Shown piece by piece: positions 19,231 through 37,660 of a stretch of 64,000 nucleotides of DNA (within the stretch, counting starts at the first letter, position 1; each line of letters opens with the position of its first letter). The DNA lies in the NCBI RefSeq assembly GCF_040054535.1, contig NC_090789.1, forward strand, positions 4,584,697 to 4,648,696, given 5' to 3'. The notes beneath the pieces are model-generated. The model was not told where the DNA came from. It searched no databases and worked only from the letters and a program-made list of their open reading frames with translations. Origin of the DNA: Antennarius striatus (Eukaryota > Chordata > Actinopteri > Lophiiformes > Antennariidae). A program made the position numbers and the translations under genes.

Positions 19231-20340
19231 AAAACCTTTCCATGTTTTTGTGGTTTTGACTCTTGTATTGGTCTCCTTTACCACTCGCTTCACAATTGTT
19301 TTTATTCCTTTCAGATCTCTTCTCTCGCTGGTCGCCATCCGTTTTTCTATTTACCGATCAGGGAGTGGAGCCTTAAGGTTTATCTACAATTGGAAAAAGT
19401 TTGTGACTCACTCGCATAAACACACTTTATAGATGATACAGGCCATTCACATCCACAGCACACCAATGTCACACTGGTGAGTGTTAGTGTTTGCATACAC
19501 ATTAACCTTTATATGCATTAAGTGTTGTTGGGCGGAGACATGATGACACACTACCTGCACGGCTTTTATCTAAGTCACTGAGATAATCAGTGTTTCTCGA
19601 AGGGAGGTCTGGTAGCTCTTGTGTAATAAAATGGGAAAATCTTGCAGCTGCTTGCACAAATGAGTCTCTGGATTCATTTTGTGCCGCATGTAAGGGTAAC
19701 TAACTAGTAATATCTGTAGAGTCCAGGGGTATTCATCTTGACACGGGCAGCTGTAGAATGATAAATGCATCCAGTGACTCACGCAAGAGAGACATAGGAG
19801 CCATCAGCTCACACAGCGTCAGCCGCCTCCGTTGCGACAGACATTGCATACATACAGCGTGTACCCAGAGAGACTCGCACAATGTGCTGCACAGCGGCCT
19901 CACAGGTACAACTTTTGTCTGTGGAAGCAATGAGTCACTTTCATCTGCAGCCTGTCATGAATCCACGACCACTTAGACTGATTCATGCTGAGCAATTTCT
20001 AAAATAATCTCTATGCAAATTGACAGAGGATACACCACAAGCTTATTATAGAACAGCACTTCACTGGGAAAATGGAAAATATGAAAAAGGATTAATTTTT
20101 ATTTATAAAAAATGAATGACAATAAAATTGGCTAAAAATACAAGTGAATATATGGTGTGCATTTTGGCATTGTGTTTCCCCATGAGAATCAATAACGTAC
20201 GATCTTAATTTATAGTATATAAAGTGTAGCTATGAGGCTGACATTGTTAGAACTAATGGAAGTTAACAACAACTACACACACCTTCACTCTAATACTGCA
20301 CAGTCCACCTGTGTGACATGATTTTGTTAGTTGCAGATTT
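19230..20340. repeat. flanking repeat R2 (between copies A and B)
   Basis: It is collinear with R1 and begins abruptly at about 19231. The first 850 bp are almost identical to R1; from about 20085 similarity falls to about 80% up to the last exon of copy A. Confidence 0.85.
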
Positions 20341-20349
20341 TTGTTTTTT

Positions 20350-20355
20350 TTTATT
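20350..20355 (-). terminator. polyadenylation signal, copy A
   Basis: AATAAA on the minus strand, about 67 nt past the stop codon. Confidence 0.5.
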
Positions 20356-20421
20356 TAAAATTGATATCTACAACTTTTTGATATTATTGTATTCCATTCA
20401 GAAAACTACGGAGAACGGGAT

Positions 20422-20538
20422 TTATTCTGTGTCCTCTTCCTCCTCCTCCTCTTCTTCAGATTCATCCTCATTCTCATCATCATCATCATCATCATCTTCT
20501 TCGTCCTTTGCCGCCTGTCGGCGGTAGGCCCTGTGTTG
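20422..20538 (-). CDS. cibar1: copy A exon 9, acidic C-terminus
   Basis: 117 nt including TAA at 20424-20422. It begins QHRAYRRQAAK, followed by seven Asp and a Glu-rich end. The human protein also ends in an acidic tract. The acceptor is TCTTCACAG. Confidence 0.9.
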   Translation of the reverse strand, partial: QHRAYRRQAAKDEEDDDDDDDENEDESEEEEEEEEDTE

Positions 20539-23500
20539 CTGTGAAGACAAATGAACAGATACTATTTCTCAGTGGTGAAAATTGTCACAAACTGTCACAG
20601 ATTTCTTGGACAACCTGGTTATTTTTCATGTAGAATGTATGAGGACCCAGGGAGTATTCCTGGTAATAGGTCAAAAGCCATTTGTCTAGCAGCATCACTG
20701 ACCCAAAGTGTGTGCAAAATTTAAAAACCAAAACAAATTGTTGAAGGAAAGGGTGATCTCAAGCTGTGACACGACACATTTAGTACGATCCATCTGCAAG
20801 AAATCTGGACTGCTTATATGAGAAAGTGAATTTGAACACACTCACTTCTTTTTCAAGTGACAAGTCAGTGTAGTCCCATTGATTATGCAATGCTCTAACA
20901 GAAATATCATCACGATCTGTTCAGGAAATTTTAGTTTGCTTTTAGCTCCTCGTCTTACCTGTAAAGTCCCAGATGTACTCATGAATGACCCGGTCTGATC
21001 GAGGGAGGTTTTGGAATTCGCTCGTACTATATCCAAGCGTGACTGGTAGTCAGGTGGATGCAGCAAACTCCTGAACATCTGCCAAAGACAGTGGGCGCTA
21101 GATTTCTATTTTCCCCCTCAAGTAGTAGTGATGTCATAGAATATAAGATTAAAACGAATTTAAATAAATCTTATAAAGTTGCCAGAGTTTGTAGAGATGG
21201 TGAAAACATTGTTAACAAAGCTCAACATGCAGTTAAAAGATATCATTTCACAAAACACACAGATGACACGACGAGGGATGGAGCCAAAGAGCAGAAGGGG
21301 ATTTGTAGGAAGAGCCTTTTTCCCTTGAATCATTGATCGTTTGTTTTCTCACTGCAGACTTTCTTTTAATATAACTCGAATAATTCTAAAACCAAACCAC
21401 GACTCAGAATCCTGCAAAGTTCACTTCAAGTCACCACCAAAGTTACCACATGATTTAAAGGGTGTGGAATATGAGCAAAGAGTCGATGAGTAATAGATAC
21501 ACAACAGTATGACTGTTTGGAATAGATACACATCTGTTGGGTTAACCAGGGGCACAGAAGAGTTTACACAAGTCCATCAGCTTAATCCGTGTATAAACTT
21601 AAATACACATCGAGGAGTTTTCAATTCGCATATCCTAAAAAAACCCTCAGTGATGTCAGGGTCATTATTGTGTCGTCACAGAGCATCAGTGTACCTCCAT
21701 GTCCTCCTCCTCATCCACCGACTGAATGCTCTGGAAAGCCAGAGTATACAACTCCAGGGCTTTCGCATGGAATGACATTTCCACCTTCACAAAGTCGCCA
21801 AAGATGTTCTGCAAATAGAATGAGATATTTCAAAATAAAAAATTTTCAGAAATGGCTGCCAGGTAAAACGCATGAAAAGGTACAAAACAAGACAATTTTC
21901 AATCAACTATATACGTAGGTGTAAAAAAACACCCCCTACAACAGACACTCTGAATGATAAATTTAGAACCGTAGTTCTTCATTTCAGAGACGGATCAAAA
22001 GCTCAGAGCAGCAAACCTTGATGTCCCGGATTTTCTGCCTCTCAAAATCGTCTATGGTCTCCTCCAGCTGCTTGGTGGTTCGCGTGGCGTCTATGGTGGC
22101 TCTCTGGAGCTCACTTTCAGCCTGACGAGTGTACAAATAAATCCATCACAATCTATAAATGACCAGATTGTTCAGCACTTCAAACTGTTTAAGACCTGAA
22201 CTTTACAGAGAGGGGAAACAACTGGAAAATGGTAAAATAATCTGCCATGATTTATTTCTTTTTGAAAAAAATCCTGAATGATGATGTGCAGAACTGGGAT
22301 GACACTGACTAAATACTACAACACTCCAATGACGGGTTTCACAACTGAAAAAGTGTGAAGGAAATGAAGTCCATTATTGCCACTGATGTTTACGTGGGAC
22401 CCACCTGTGACTGAAGGATTGGGGTTAAGGAAACACTGTTAATTCAATTTGTACTCATAAATCCTGATTCAAACAATTCAATTACATCAAATTTTATTTT
22501 TCCATTTCAACATTTATTCATATCAAAAAACAAACATGGTAACTGAGGTCTCATCTGCATAAAAATGAACAAATCTGGTTGTTGTGAAGTGGTTTTGGAA
22601 TTTGGGAAACAGATAAAGGATACAATGATCTGCCTGTCTGAAGGATTTCTCCGTCTGGTCCTTTCGAGCTGAGCCATCTGTTTGGCCTCTCTGTCTCTGG
22701 CACTCTGCGTCGTCTTCAGATCCTCCTGTATGGATATACATACATGAGGAAACAGTAATTATTATGACAACGCTTATATTAAACATCCTATACTTTTCAG
22801 AATTTCTAAAAATAATCATGTAGGGAAATTCATTTTTGGTAATTAAATATTTAAGCTACATTCAATTACACTTTGGCTCAAAACGTTATAACTGTGAATG
22901 ATAGTAATACCCACGTTCATATGAATGTAATGATTTTGTATGATGGAAAACCCCCCCCCCAAGGTTTAAACAGCTATATGTCAGTGGATTAACACAATAC
23001 CGCCCCCATGTGGCCATTTATTGCTATGTCACTGAGTGAATTCCTGAGTGTCACTGTCTTCACCTCTCATGTCGTAGATTCTATATCTAAAGATTCAAAG
23101 TCAGAATGTCATCTTAAAAAAAAGCTGCAAACCTGTGATAATAAATTTACACACTCATCCATTAAACAGCATCTGCTTTTTAAGTCGTAGGCAGCAAGTA
23201 AACACTGGAACACTGGATTTGAACATTATTTTTTCCACACTGACAGTGAGGATACCATCATGACTGTGGCTCACAGATAAACCTACCCTTTTACGCCTCA
23301 CTACAGCTCCATAGCTTTTTAATGGCTCTATGACTTTGGCTTCAAGTCTTTCCACCTGTAAGGCAAATTAAAGTTACACAGCACATTATATACCGACATT
23401 GCATCTTTGTCTTTAACTATTGTAAGTATTAAAAACAGTGGGAAGACGCTGGACGGTGGACCAACACTAATCGTTGTACCTCAGCTTGGCGGTAGTCTTC

Positions 23501-24000
23501 AACCATAGCCAGGTGGTCAGCAAACTGCTTCATACCCCTCTTTAGGTTTGGCGTTTCTGTGTCTGCATACGTGCCAATTTCCCGAATGAGAACATCTGCC
23601 TTGTCCCGCAACCTGGCTGTTTTCCGGGCATAAGCCGCAAATATTTGGCACATCTCCCCAAAATGTTTCTCCACATTGGTGATGTTTTCCTGGATCTTCC
23701 TCGTCTGGCTGTCCCTGGAAAGACAGTGAAGTGACTGTTCTTAATCGCTTTAAATTATCTTCATTCAATAACTGGCACAAAAGCGAAAAGACATTAAAAA
23801 AAACAAAAACCCTGAAACATATGTGTCTTTTCTGGATGTTTTGTCTTTAGCATTATCTTGGACAACTACAGTCGTGTCTACAGCTATCGATGAACGGCTA
23901 GCTAGCTGGCTGTCATTGCTACTCTATGATCAGCTAACGTTCGCAAACTTTATATATCCGTTATTTCTCACCTCAGTCTCGCATCCGGCGTACGATTCAT
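20422..24000 (-). CDS. cibar1: cibar1-like copy A (CBY1-interacting BAR-domain protein, FAM92A family), 9 coding exons, complete
   Basis: The spliced frame is 23972-24000, 23480-23714, 23287-23355, 22624-22725, 22405-22410, 22017-22121, 21695-21808, 20959-21078 and 20422-20538, all minus strand. It totals 897 nt and encodes 298 residues; every junction is GT-AG and in phase. I recognise the family from the BAR core (about residues 12-220), which includes EKHFGEMC, RKTARLRDKAD, DYRQAEVERLEAKV and NPSDRQIISQAE, followed by SRLDIVRANSK, typical of CIBAR1 rather than CIBAR2. The length is close to the human protein (about 289). Known family role: a membrane-curving BAR dimer that binds CBY1 at the ciliary base and supports ciliogenesis; a mitochondrial inner-membrane role is also reported. 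The tail is strongly acidic (seven Asp, then eight Glu). The intact exon 1 and promoter-like upstream sequence suggest this is the ancestral copy. Confidence 0.93.
20959..21078 (-). CDS. cibar1: copy A exon 8
   Basis: 120 nt, residues 221-260, beginning MFRSLLHPPDYQ and containing SRLDIVRANSKTS. It holds a single PPDY (a PPxY-type WW-domain ligand motif) at residues 228-231. The donor is GTAAGA. Confidence 0.92.
21695..21808 (-). CDS. cibar1: copy A exon 7
   Basis: 114 nt, residues 183-220, NIFGDFVKVEMSFHAKALEL through DEEEDME, the last BAR helix. The acceptor is TTTGCAG and the donor GTACAC. Confidence 0.92.
22017..22121 (-). CDS. cibar1: copy A exon 6
   Basis: 105 nt, residues 148-182, AESELQRATIDATRTTKQ through FERQKIRDIK, a BAR helix. 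The donor is GTTTGC. Confidence 0.92.
22405..22410 (-). CDS. cibar1: copy A 6-nt micro-exon (Ser-Gln)
   Basis: TCACAG lies between an AATCCTTCAG acceptor and a GTGGGT donor. It encodes exactly the Ser-Gln that the family has between exon 4 and the AESELQ of the next exon. The same arrangement is present in copy B. Confidence 0.75.
22624..22725 (-). CDS. cibar1: copy A exon 4
   Basis: 102 nt, residues 112-145, EDLKTT through NPSDRQII, phase 0 at both ends. The donor GTATCC is weak. The next family residues, SQ, are missing here and are supplied by the micro-exon. Confidence 0.9.
23287..23355 (-). CDS. cibar1: copy A exon 3
   Basis: 69 nt, residues 89-111, beginning VERLEAKVIEPLK and ending VVRRKR, phase 0 at both ends. 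The acceptor is TTACAG and the donor GTAGGT. Confidence 0.92.
23480..23714 (-). CDS. cibar1: copy A exon 2, first BAR helix region
   Basis: 235 nt, residues 10-88. The acceptor is TTTCCAG and the donor GTACAA. It contains NVEKHFGEMC, ARKTARLRDKAD and KQFADHLAM, the most conserved part of the family. It ends at QAE in phase 0. Confidence 0.93.
23972..24000 (-). CDS. cibar1: copy A coding exon 1
   Basis: It encodes MNRTPDARL plus two bases of an Arg codon. The ATG at 24000-23998 has A at -3. The donor at 23971 reads GTGAGA. Joining to exon 2 restores Arg and the frame. Copy B has no counterpart. Confidence 0.85.
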
Positions 24001-24099
24001 TTTTGCAGAAAGAAATCTTATATTCAGTTAATTTTATTTGAAACCTAATTGAATGATGCCTTGCTACAGTTCTTTTCGGATGTATCTTGGCTAGCACGC

Positions 24100-24240
24100 C
24101 AACCTGCCGTTTCCATGGAGGCTCCGTCACTTCCGTTCGAGAAATGCATCATGGGAGATTGAGCCATTTTTTTCCATTTCGGATGCTGTGATTTGGAAGG
24201 TGAAGCGATGTCATTTGGTTTTATCGTTACTTCCGTGAAA
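24100..24240 (-). promoter_or_regulatory. candidate TATA-less promoter of copy A
   Basis: Upstream of the copy A ATG there are two ETS-type sites on the minus strand (CGGAAGTG at 24128-24135, CGGAAGT at 24229-24235). There is also a near match to the ZNF143/STAF TCCCAnnATGCA element at 24141-24158 and a YY1-like AAAATGGC at 24163-24170. This grouping is typical of housekeeping and ciliary gene promoters. The transcription start is not determined. No equivalent lies upstream of copy B. Confidence 0.5.
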
Positions 24241-24359
24241 ATTGGTTTTATGCAGCTTTATTTAAGGGTGGATGTTGGTTAAAGGAATAGATAATCACAT
24301 TTTCAGTCAGATTAAGGTACGGATGTGAAAAATGAATTATTTTTTCCACATTCTATGAC

Positions 24360-25010
24360 GTATTGAAAGTTGCACTGTGGCAAACTGGAAAAACAGTTAT
24401 ATATGTATATATAAGCCCCACAAAAACATGCATGTATTTGCATTCATACTTTTAATTCTAGGTGAAAATGCAATTTTTTGGTACTTATTGAAGCATCCGA
24501 CATGAAGACACTAGCAGTTTGGTTTGATGCTCATGGAGGACACCAACACACAGCAGAACAGGCTTTAGCAAGGTAAGATCAGTGACAAGGATAATGGAAA
24601 AACAACTAAATATGAAAGCAGCAGTATGAGTGTGTAGAGGAGGATTTGATGGGAGAGGTGGAACATCGAGGGACAATGAGTCAGAATGATAATTGTCCTC
24701 TTTCATTTCCTTTTCCACATCTGGATCTTTGTTTGCTTTTTAGTCTATTTATTCAATCAATGACTCATAACTAAACCTTTCCATGTGTTTGTGGTTTTGA
24801 CTGTTGTATTGGTCTCCTTTACCACTTGCCTCACAATTGTTTTTATTCCTTTCAAATCTCTTCTATCACTGGTCACCATCCATTTTTCTATTTACCGATC
24901 AGGCCTTAAGGTTGATCTGCAATTGGAAAAAGTTTGTGACTCACTCGCATAAACACACACTTATAGACGATGACTCATTGCAACTCAGGCCATCCATATC
25001 CACAGCACAG
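24360..25010. repeat. flanking repeat R3 (partial, upstream of copy A)
   Basis: It matches the left part of R1 (for example CTGTGGCAAACTGG near 24375 with CTGTGACAAACTGG near 11533, and 24770-24960 with 12455-12660). It is more diverged than R1 and R2 are from each other and stops where homology would continue. Confidence 0.75.
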
Positions 25011-28000
25011 CAAAGTCAAACGGGTTTAGTGATTGAGTGATGGTTTCTCTGTTGATACACTCGTACCCTTGAATATCATAGTCCCAGCATTCATAGCGGT
25101 TTCTTTTGACATCCTCTGACTTTAAACCTCTCACAAACCAGTCAGGAAGTGCATTGTATTTTGTGCACCAAAATCACTGTGAGTCAGCAGTTGCTTCAGT
25201 GGTACTATATATATACAAGTGACTCACCATTTTGCTGATTCTTTCGGAAATGGAATCTTTTTTGCGCTTGTCATGCTCTCTGAAGGCCTATGAATTTGGA
25301 CATATTACTTAACTGGAGGACGATCAGAGTACAGCAAGTCGTCATGGTGGCGTCACCATGACTACTTGTGTGTTTTGTGCCTTGGGCACAATGATGCATC
25401 ATTCACAACTCTGCACCCATTTCTTCTTGTGTAAGCCCAAATACGGGTAAATATTGCAAAAAGTATTTTTTACAAGACAAAATAATTTTCTGACTTTGCT
25501 TGCTTTGTTTTTTTTATCCAACAGAGGTGCCTCCCTCTTTTATTTTGTAATTATTTACCTGCTTAACAATGTTGTGACAAATGCATTGATTATTTAATTC
25601 AAATAATTGATATTTAATATCTAGAATGAAAGGATTTAATAGAAATTATTTGAGCTGTTGGGTTGACATTTAAAAGTTAAACTCTTTTCACACCATCAAG
25701 TAGTTATGAAATGTTATTTGATAATCTCCATGATTTATTTCATGGGTGGTGAGAGGTAATATCCCCTCTTCAAAAAGCAAATATTTGGCTTTTTATGATT
25801 TCTATAATTCCCCAAATAGATCAAGGTACATTGCCTCCATCGCAACAAAGAGGTCCACAAATAGTCATTTGCAACAACAGCTTGACTGTTTTTGAGCTGG
25901 TGCCAAGAGCAGACGTGATAACTGAAATGAATGGAGGACTCGTTGTAATTCCCTCCTCTGTGTTTGGGAATGCATGAATGTCACCAGCTGCCACGTCTGC
26001 CCCTCTGTGGAAATTGTCCAAAAACCTTAATTATCATGCTTAATCATCCATGGGATTGAAGCAAGGGAGATCCCACGGTAACAGATTGGTGATGTAAAAC
26101 ACAGCCATTGCATTTACTGTGTGCCTTGAATAGTAACAGGATCAGGTTGATGTATATTTCCTGGTTCATCTGATGCAGGTTTAGATTATTTTATATAGTG
26201 ATGTAAAAAAAAAAAACCCCATTTGGACTTACTTCTGGGTTTTTATGAAACTAAAGGAAACAAATTTTTTTTTTCTTCTGTAATTTCTAGTTTGGTGTAG
26301 GCTTTGCAGGGAGGCTGGTGCCTATGGCGGCTGACTATGTACTGGAGGGAGGGGGGTGTTCCAACCTGAACAAATTACGAGTTCATTGCAGGACCAACAC
26401 ATACAAAGAAAACAACCAATTACATTCACTCTCACATTCACACTAACAGTCGATTTAGGTCACTACTTCAGCTCTAGGGTAAGTTTCTTTGGTGGTGAGA
26501 GGAAGATGGAGATCCTTGAGGAAGCCCTACAGACTCCACTTCCTGTAGTCCTCCTTGGCCTCCCTCAGGCAGAGTCTTACTGCTTGCTGAGCCTTCCTCA
26601 TTTCCTGAACGCCTTCTTCTTCCTGTTCAAGACTACTTTGACCTCCAGGTTTTATTGTAAAGTTGGCACTTGACTGTCCTGACAGGGACCACTATGTCCA
26701 TGCATTTAATCCATGAAGCACTGAGCATCCCTCTCAACATCCACCCCTTGTGAGCCCGCAATTACTCCCCAGTCCGCTGTCCGGGTCGTCGATTATTACA
26801 GTCGTGTAAATGAATGGAAGGACAATCAACCCGTGTAATTTACATAGGCCCCATTGGTAAAGAATGAACAGATATAAAACACACCAACACTCGCAGAGCA
26901 GAGGAAACCTGACAGGTTAAGATAGGATAGGATCCTGAGCAGGACCCTCAATGTTTCCCTCTGACCTTTAAGGGTGACGTCATGGTTATTTGTATTTACA
27001 ACACTCACAGCCTTCAAAGCGGTTTTAGTTTCTGCCCTGTGATTGTATGACTCAACCACATGATGGCAATCTACTTCCACCTGTCTTCTCAACTAAAGCA
27101 ATCTCAGATCCATATAATGGATCCATATATTGATTCCTGAGCTGAATCAGACCTTCTCGTCCCACCATCTTCATCTATTTCTTCAACGTCAACACGGTTA
27201 CATTATTCAGATCTCTCTGGCAGTAACCCAGGGCTGGATTCAGAACCTCCTCAACATTAAAGCAAATTTAACAGATGTCTGTTAGCCAAGTGTCCTCCAG
27301 CATCTTTGTTTTGAAAGAATCCCGAGGCGTGTTGAGTTTCCCAGTTATTTATCTTGGCTGTGGGTAAATGTATTCAGGAGTGGCATCATCTTAAATGTGC
27401 ATCGGAGTTAAAGAACAGATGGCATTGTCTCCGAATAAACAATTAGCAAGGAGAGGGTAGCAACCATCCACCAATGGCGGCCCTCCAAGCCTCGTTCGCG
27501 CCCTGTTGTTCAGTCTTTACTGTTTCAGCCTCTGCCTGATGTCGGCGGTTCTCCACGCCGTCATGGAGGTACGACCGTGTCTGGACCGCTGAACAGATTG
27601 CGAGTGACATATGTCAGGCATGCAGGGAATTACTGGGGAGGGAACCAAGAGTGTATATCATAGCATGCGTGGGTTTGTGGGTGTTTTGACTCCCTGTTCA
27701 GGTGTGAGTCCCGGTGTGAAGACCCCTGACTCTCGTCACACACATATGGCTTTCTGTGGGAGGTATGTGTGCGCTCGCATGTGTTCAGGAACACCGAGGA
27801 TCATGAACAGTGTGACTTCTTGTTTTTCACTCGGTGAATAAAATGAAGCCAAGAGTCGGTATCCCGTCACGCTGATCTTGTCTAACTCTTCCCTCCTTCT
27901 TCTCATACGTTCCTCTGATTTGACAAAAAAGGTTACAGCACTGCCCTTTTGCACAAATTAACCTCGAAGCATCCAAAGAGAAATATATCCACCCACATTT

Positions 28001-28350
28001 CAGTGCAATATTTTTTATCTCATCTTTAAATTAAGAAATACTTTCTTTTAAAATACAACTTAATGCTCCTCTGGAGTCGTGTTCACCTTCTTGTTCATGA
28101 CAATATTTTTCCATCTCTCTTTTTCTCCCTGCAGACAGCCATTATATTTTTCCTACTGTTTCAAGATGTGCAGGGATATTTCCCTCAAACTGCAGCAACC
28201 TTGAACAAAAGTCGTCCCTCTGCAGTTAAGCGGTCGCTTGGAGGGCGAACTGATGCAGACATGGTCCGGTGCTTTTATTGACCCAATCAGAAACCTCTCT
28301 GTCTCCAGCGACTTGAAACTCAGGTTAGGGTCTTTGTTGTCTGGGTTCAT
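25010..28350. other. intergenic upstream of copy A, no gene seen
   Basis: Unique non-coding sequence. 26320-26465 holds a worn copy of the dispersed fish repeat (CATTCACTCTCACATTCACAC then CGATTTAGGTCA). No coding exon recognised. Confidence 0.5.
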
Positions 28351-28353
28351 TAG

Positions 28354-28354
28354 C

Positions 28355-28434
<80 letters not shown>

Positions 28435-28450
28435 ATCTTCTCTCTCTCTC
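28354..28450. repeat. (TC)n microsatellite
   Basis: About 78 bp of CT repeats, a short break, then a second run. Confidence 0.97.
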
Positions 28451-35430
<6,980 letters not shown>

Positions 35431-36299
35431 TGTTTGTGTATGATGAAGAGTCCAAATAGACTTTGTTTATCAGAGGAAATAAGATATCAAATATTCCGGT
35501 ACGCTCAGAGAACACACACGCAGTCTGTGCTGCCTGAACATGCCTGTGAAGCCATGCCGTGCTGACTGCAATCTGTCTCCCCCCCACCCATAAGGACCAT
35601 CTGTCATTAGACTAGATCAATGCAGATGATAGATGAGGAGTGCTGGCTGCGATGACAGGAGCACAGAGACTGGAGTCCTGGAATGACCACGACTACAGCA
35701 CCCAGTCCTGACCCAGCGGACCAAAAAAAAAAAGACCCGACATCAATTTCATCCCCAGAGCTGATTTTTTTTGGTTTGATGTGATTTTTGTGATCAGGAA
35801 AGACAGACGAAATCAATTTCTGTGAGCGTTGCATATGCTCGGACCGCTCGCCCACATGTCTTGGCTACTGCGCCAGAAGTGTTATCGTCTCCGTGAATAA
35901 TCCATTTTCCTAAGTACTTGGTGGGTGATTCAAAGCATGTCATATGGAGTTGGTGTAAAACAAGGTAATAAAACAGACAGTCGACGGACTGAGCCAAGTC
36001 TGCTGCCACACATCCCCAGTAAGTAGACCAACCCAGTTTGGAATCGAAAAAGTCTGGACTTGATTTGATGAGGCCCGTTTCGGGCTTTAGAGAGATGTGA
36101 GGTCCAAAGCCTGTTAAATACTTTTCCATATAAGTCTTCAACCCAGAAGAGAAAACTCAACGATGAACTCTTCCCCATCTGCAAAATACAAAACTGAATT
36201 CCTGACCTAACAACATCTCCCTTTTCTGGATTTACACCTCACGATTTCTTTAATTTGACATTTTAAGATAAGATGTTAAATCCCTTGACACAAAAACAA

Positions 36300-37164
36300 G
36301 ATAAACACATTAAAACACACACACACACACGCACACACACACACGCACGTGCACACACATTCCAATTCCGATTACTCTTCCTCTAACAAGAAAAGGCCAC
36401 ACGGTGACAGAAAACCTACACAATCACCTGGATGCAGTCTTATTAGTGCACGTGTGCAGACATGCTAACACACACACACACCCACACACCTCTCTTACAC
36501 ACTCAGGCGGCGGGGATTGCGTCTGAAAAACAGCACCTGCTCCTCCATTTGAAAACTATTTAGGGAGGCATCAAACTCTATCAGGGCAGGTCTGATTGCG
36601 GTCGCCTCTTCACAGTCCCCCAATCACTCAGTGAGTCAATTAGCCCCCCTGCCCCTTCACACACACACATTCACACACTCACACACACACACATACACAC
36701 ACACACTTACAATATGCACACCATACTCCCATTCCTTTCTGTCCGGTGTGGGTTCCACCAGGGAATGAGAGTCCATTGGTGGCCTCGCAGCAACACCTGA
36801 GGCCACCGCCACCGCCCAACCCCGGCTACCCCCCAAAACACCCCCACACCCCCATTCCCTCAGTCAGTTAATAGTGGTGCTCCAAGGGCACCCAAACCAC
36901 AATGGCATTCAATTCACCTGCTTTGTACCCCGTTTACCAAGCACCATACCAGCGACTCAATAGCTATTTAGCCGATGATGGGAAAAAGAAAGAGTGGGGG
37001 GCTGAGGGGGGGAGTGAAAGAAAGTAGGAAACGAGGGAGGCAGCAGTGGCAGCGAGGCGTCACAGCACTTTTAACTGAGCATGTGCAACTCTCACCGTTG
37101 TTCTTTAAGAGTATTAAGGGTTTATTAGAGGTGTGTCTAATTATTGCATCCACCTTCACCTATT

Positions 37165-37209
<45 letters not shown>

Positions 37210-37614
37210 TCCGTCGGCTCTTCGGGGTTAGCGGGCGTCGCTCCCTCACAATCGCTTATTTATTCAGAGCCTTTTGAAATAATCGAGTTGACACATCTGT
37301 CAGATGGTGAGAGGAGGAATGCTAAAAGGTCACTGGGCGAGATACCAGCTGCTCCCGCACCAAACCTTTCCTGCCTCCAAATAGCACAGTCATTACACCA
37401 CAACAGATGGGACTCCTGCCTTTCATTTCTGACACACACACACAGACACACACACACACATGCTGGAGCATACACACAAACATAGCAAGCACCCATCGCA
37501 CTTATTTGTGAATGCACGTACATACACACACACACAGGTGCAGTCACACTAGACACTTGTCACAGATAAGAAAGGCAAACAGGCCGAGACTTGTAGCGTG
37601 CACATCTGCAGACG

Positions 37615-37659
<45 letters not shown>

Positions 37660-37660
37660 C
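36300..37660. repeat. cluster of short CA/GT arrays
   Basis: CA or GT runs at about 36311-36357, 36470-36490, 36658-36707, 37165-37207 (GT), 37431-37460 and 37616-37660, with ordinary non-coding sequence between them. Confidence 0.9.

Noticed and set aside
27480..27580. Possible exon ending ATGGAG before GTACG
   Set aside because: No convincing acceptor, no protein resemblance and no partner exon.
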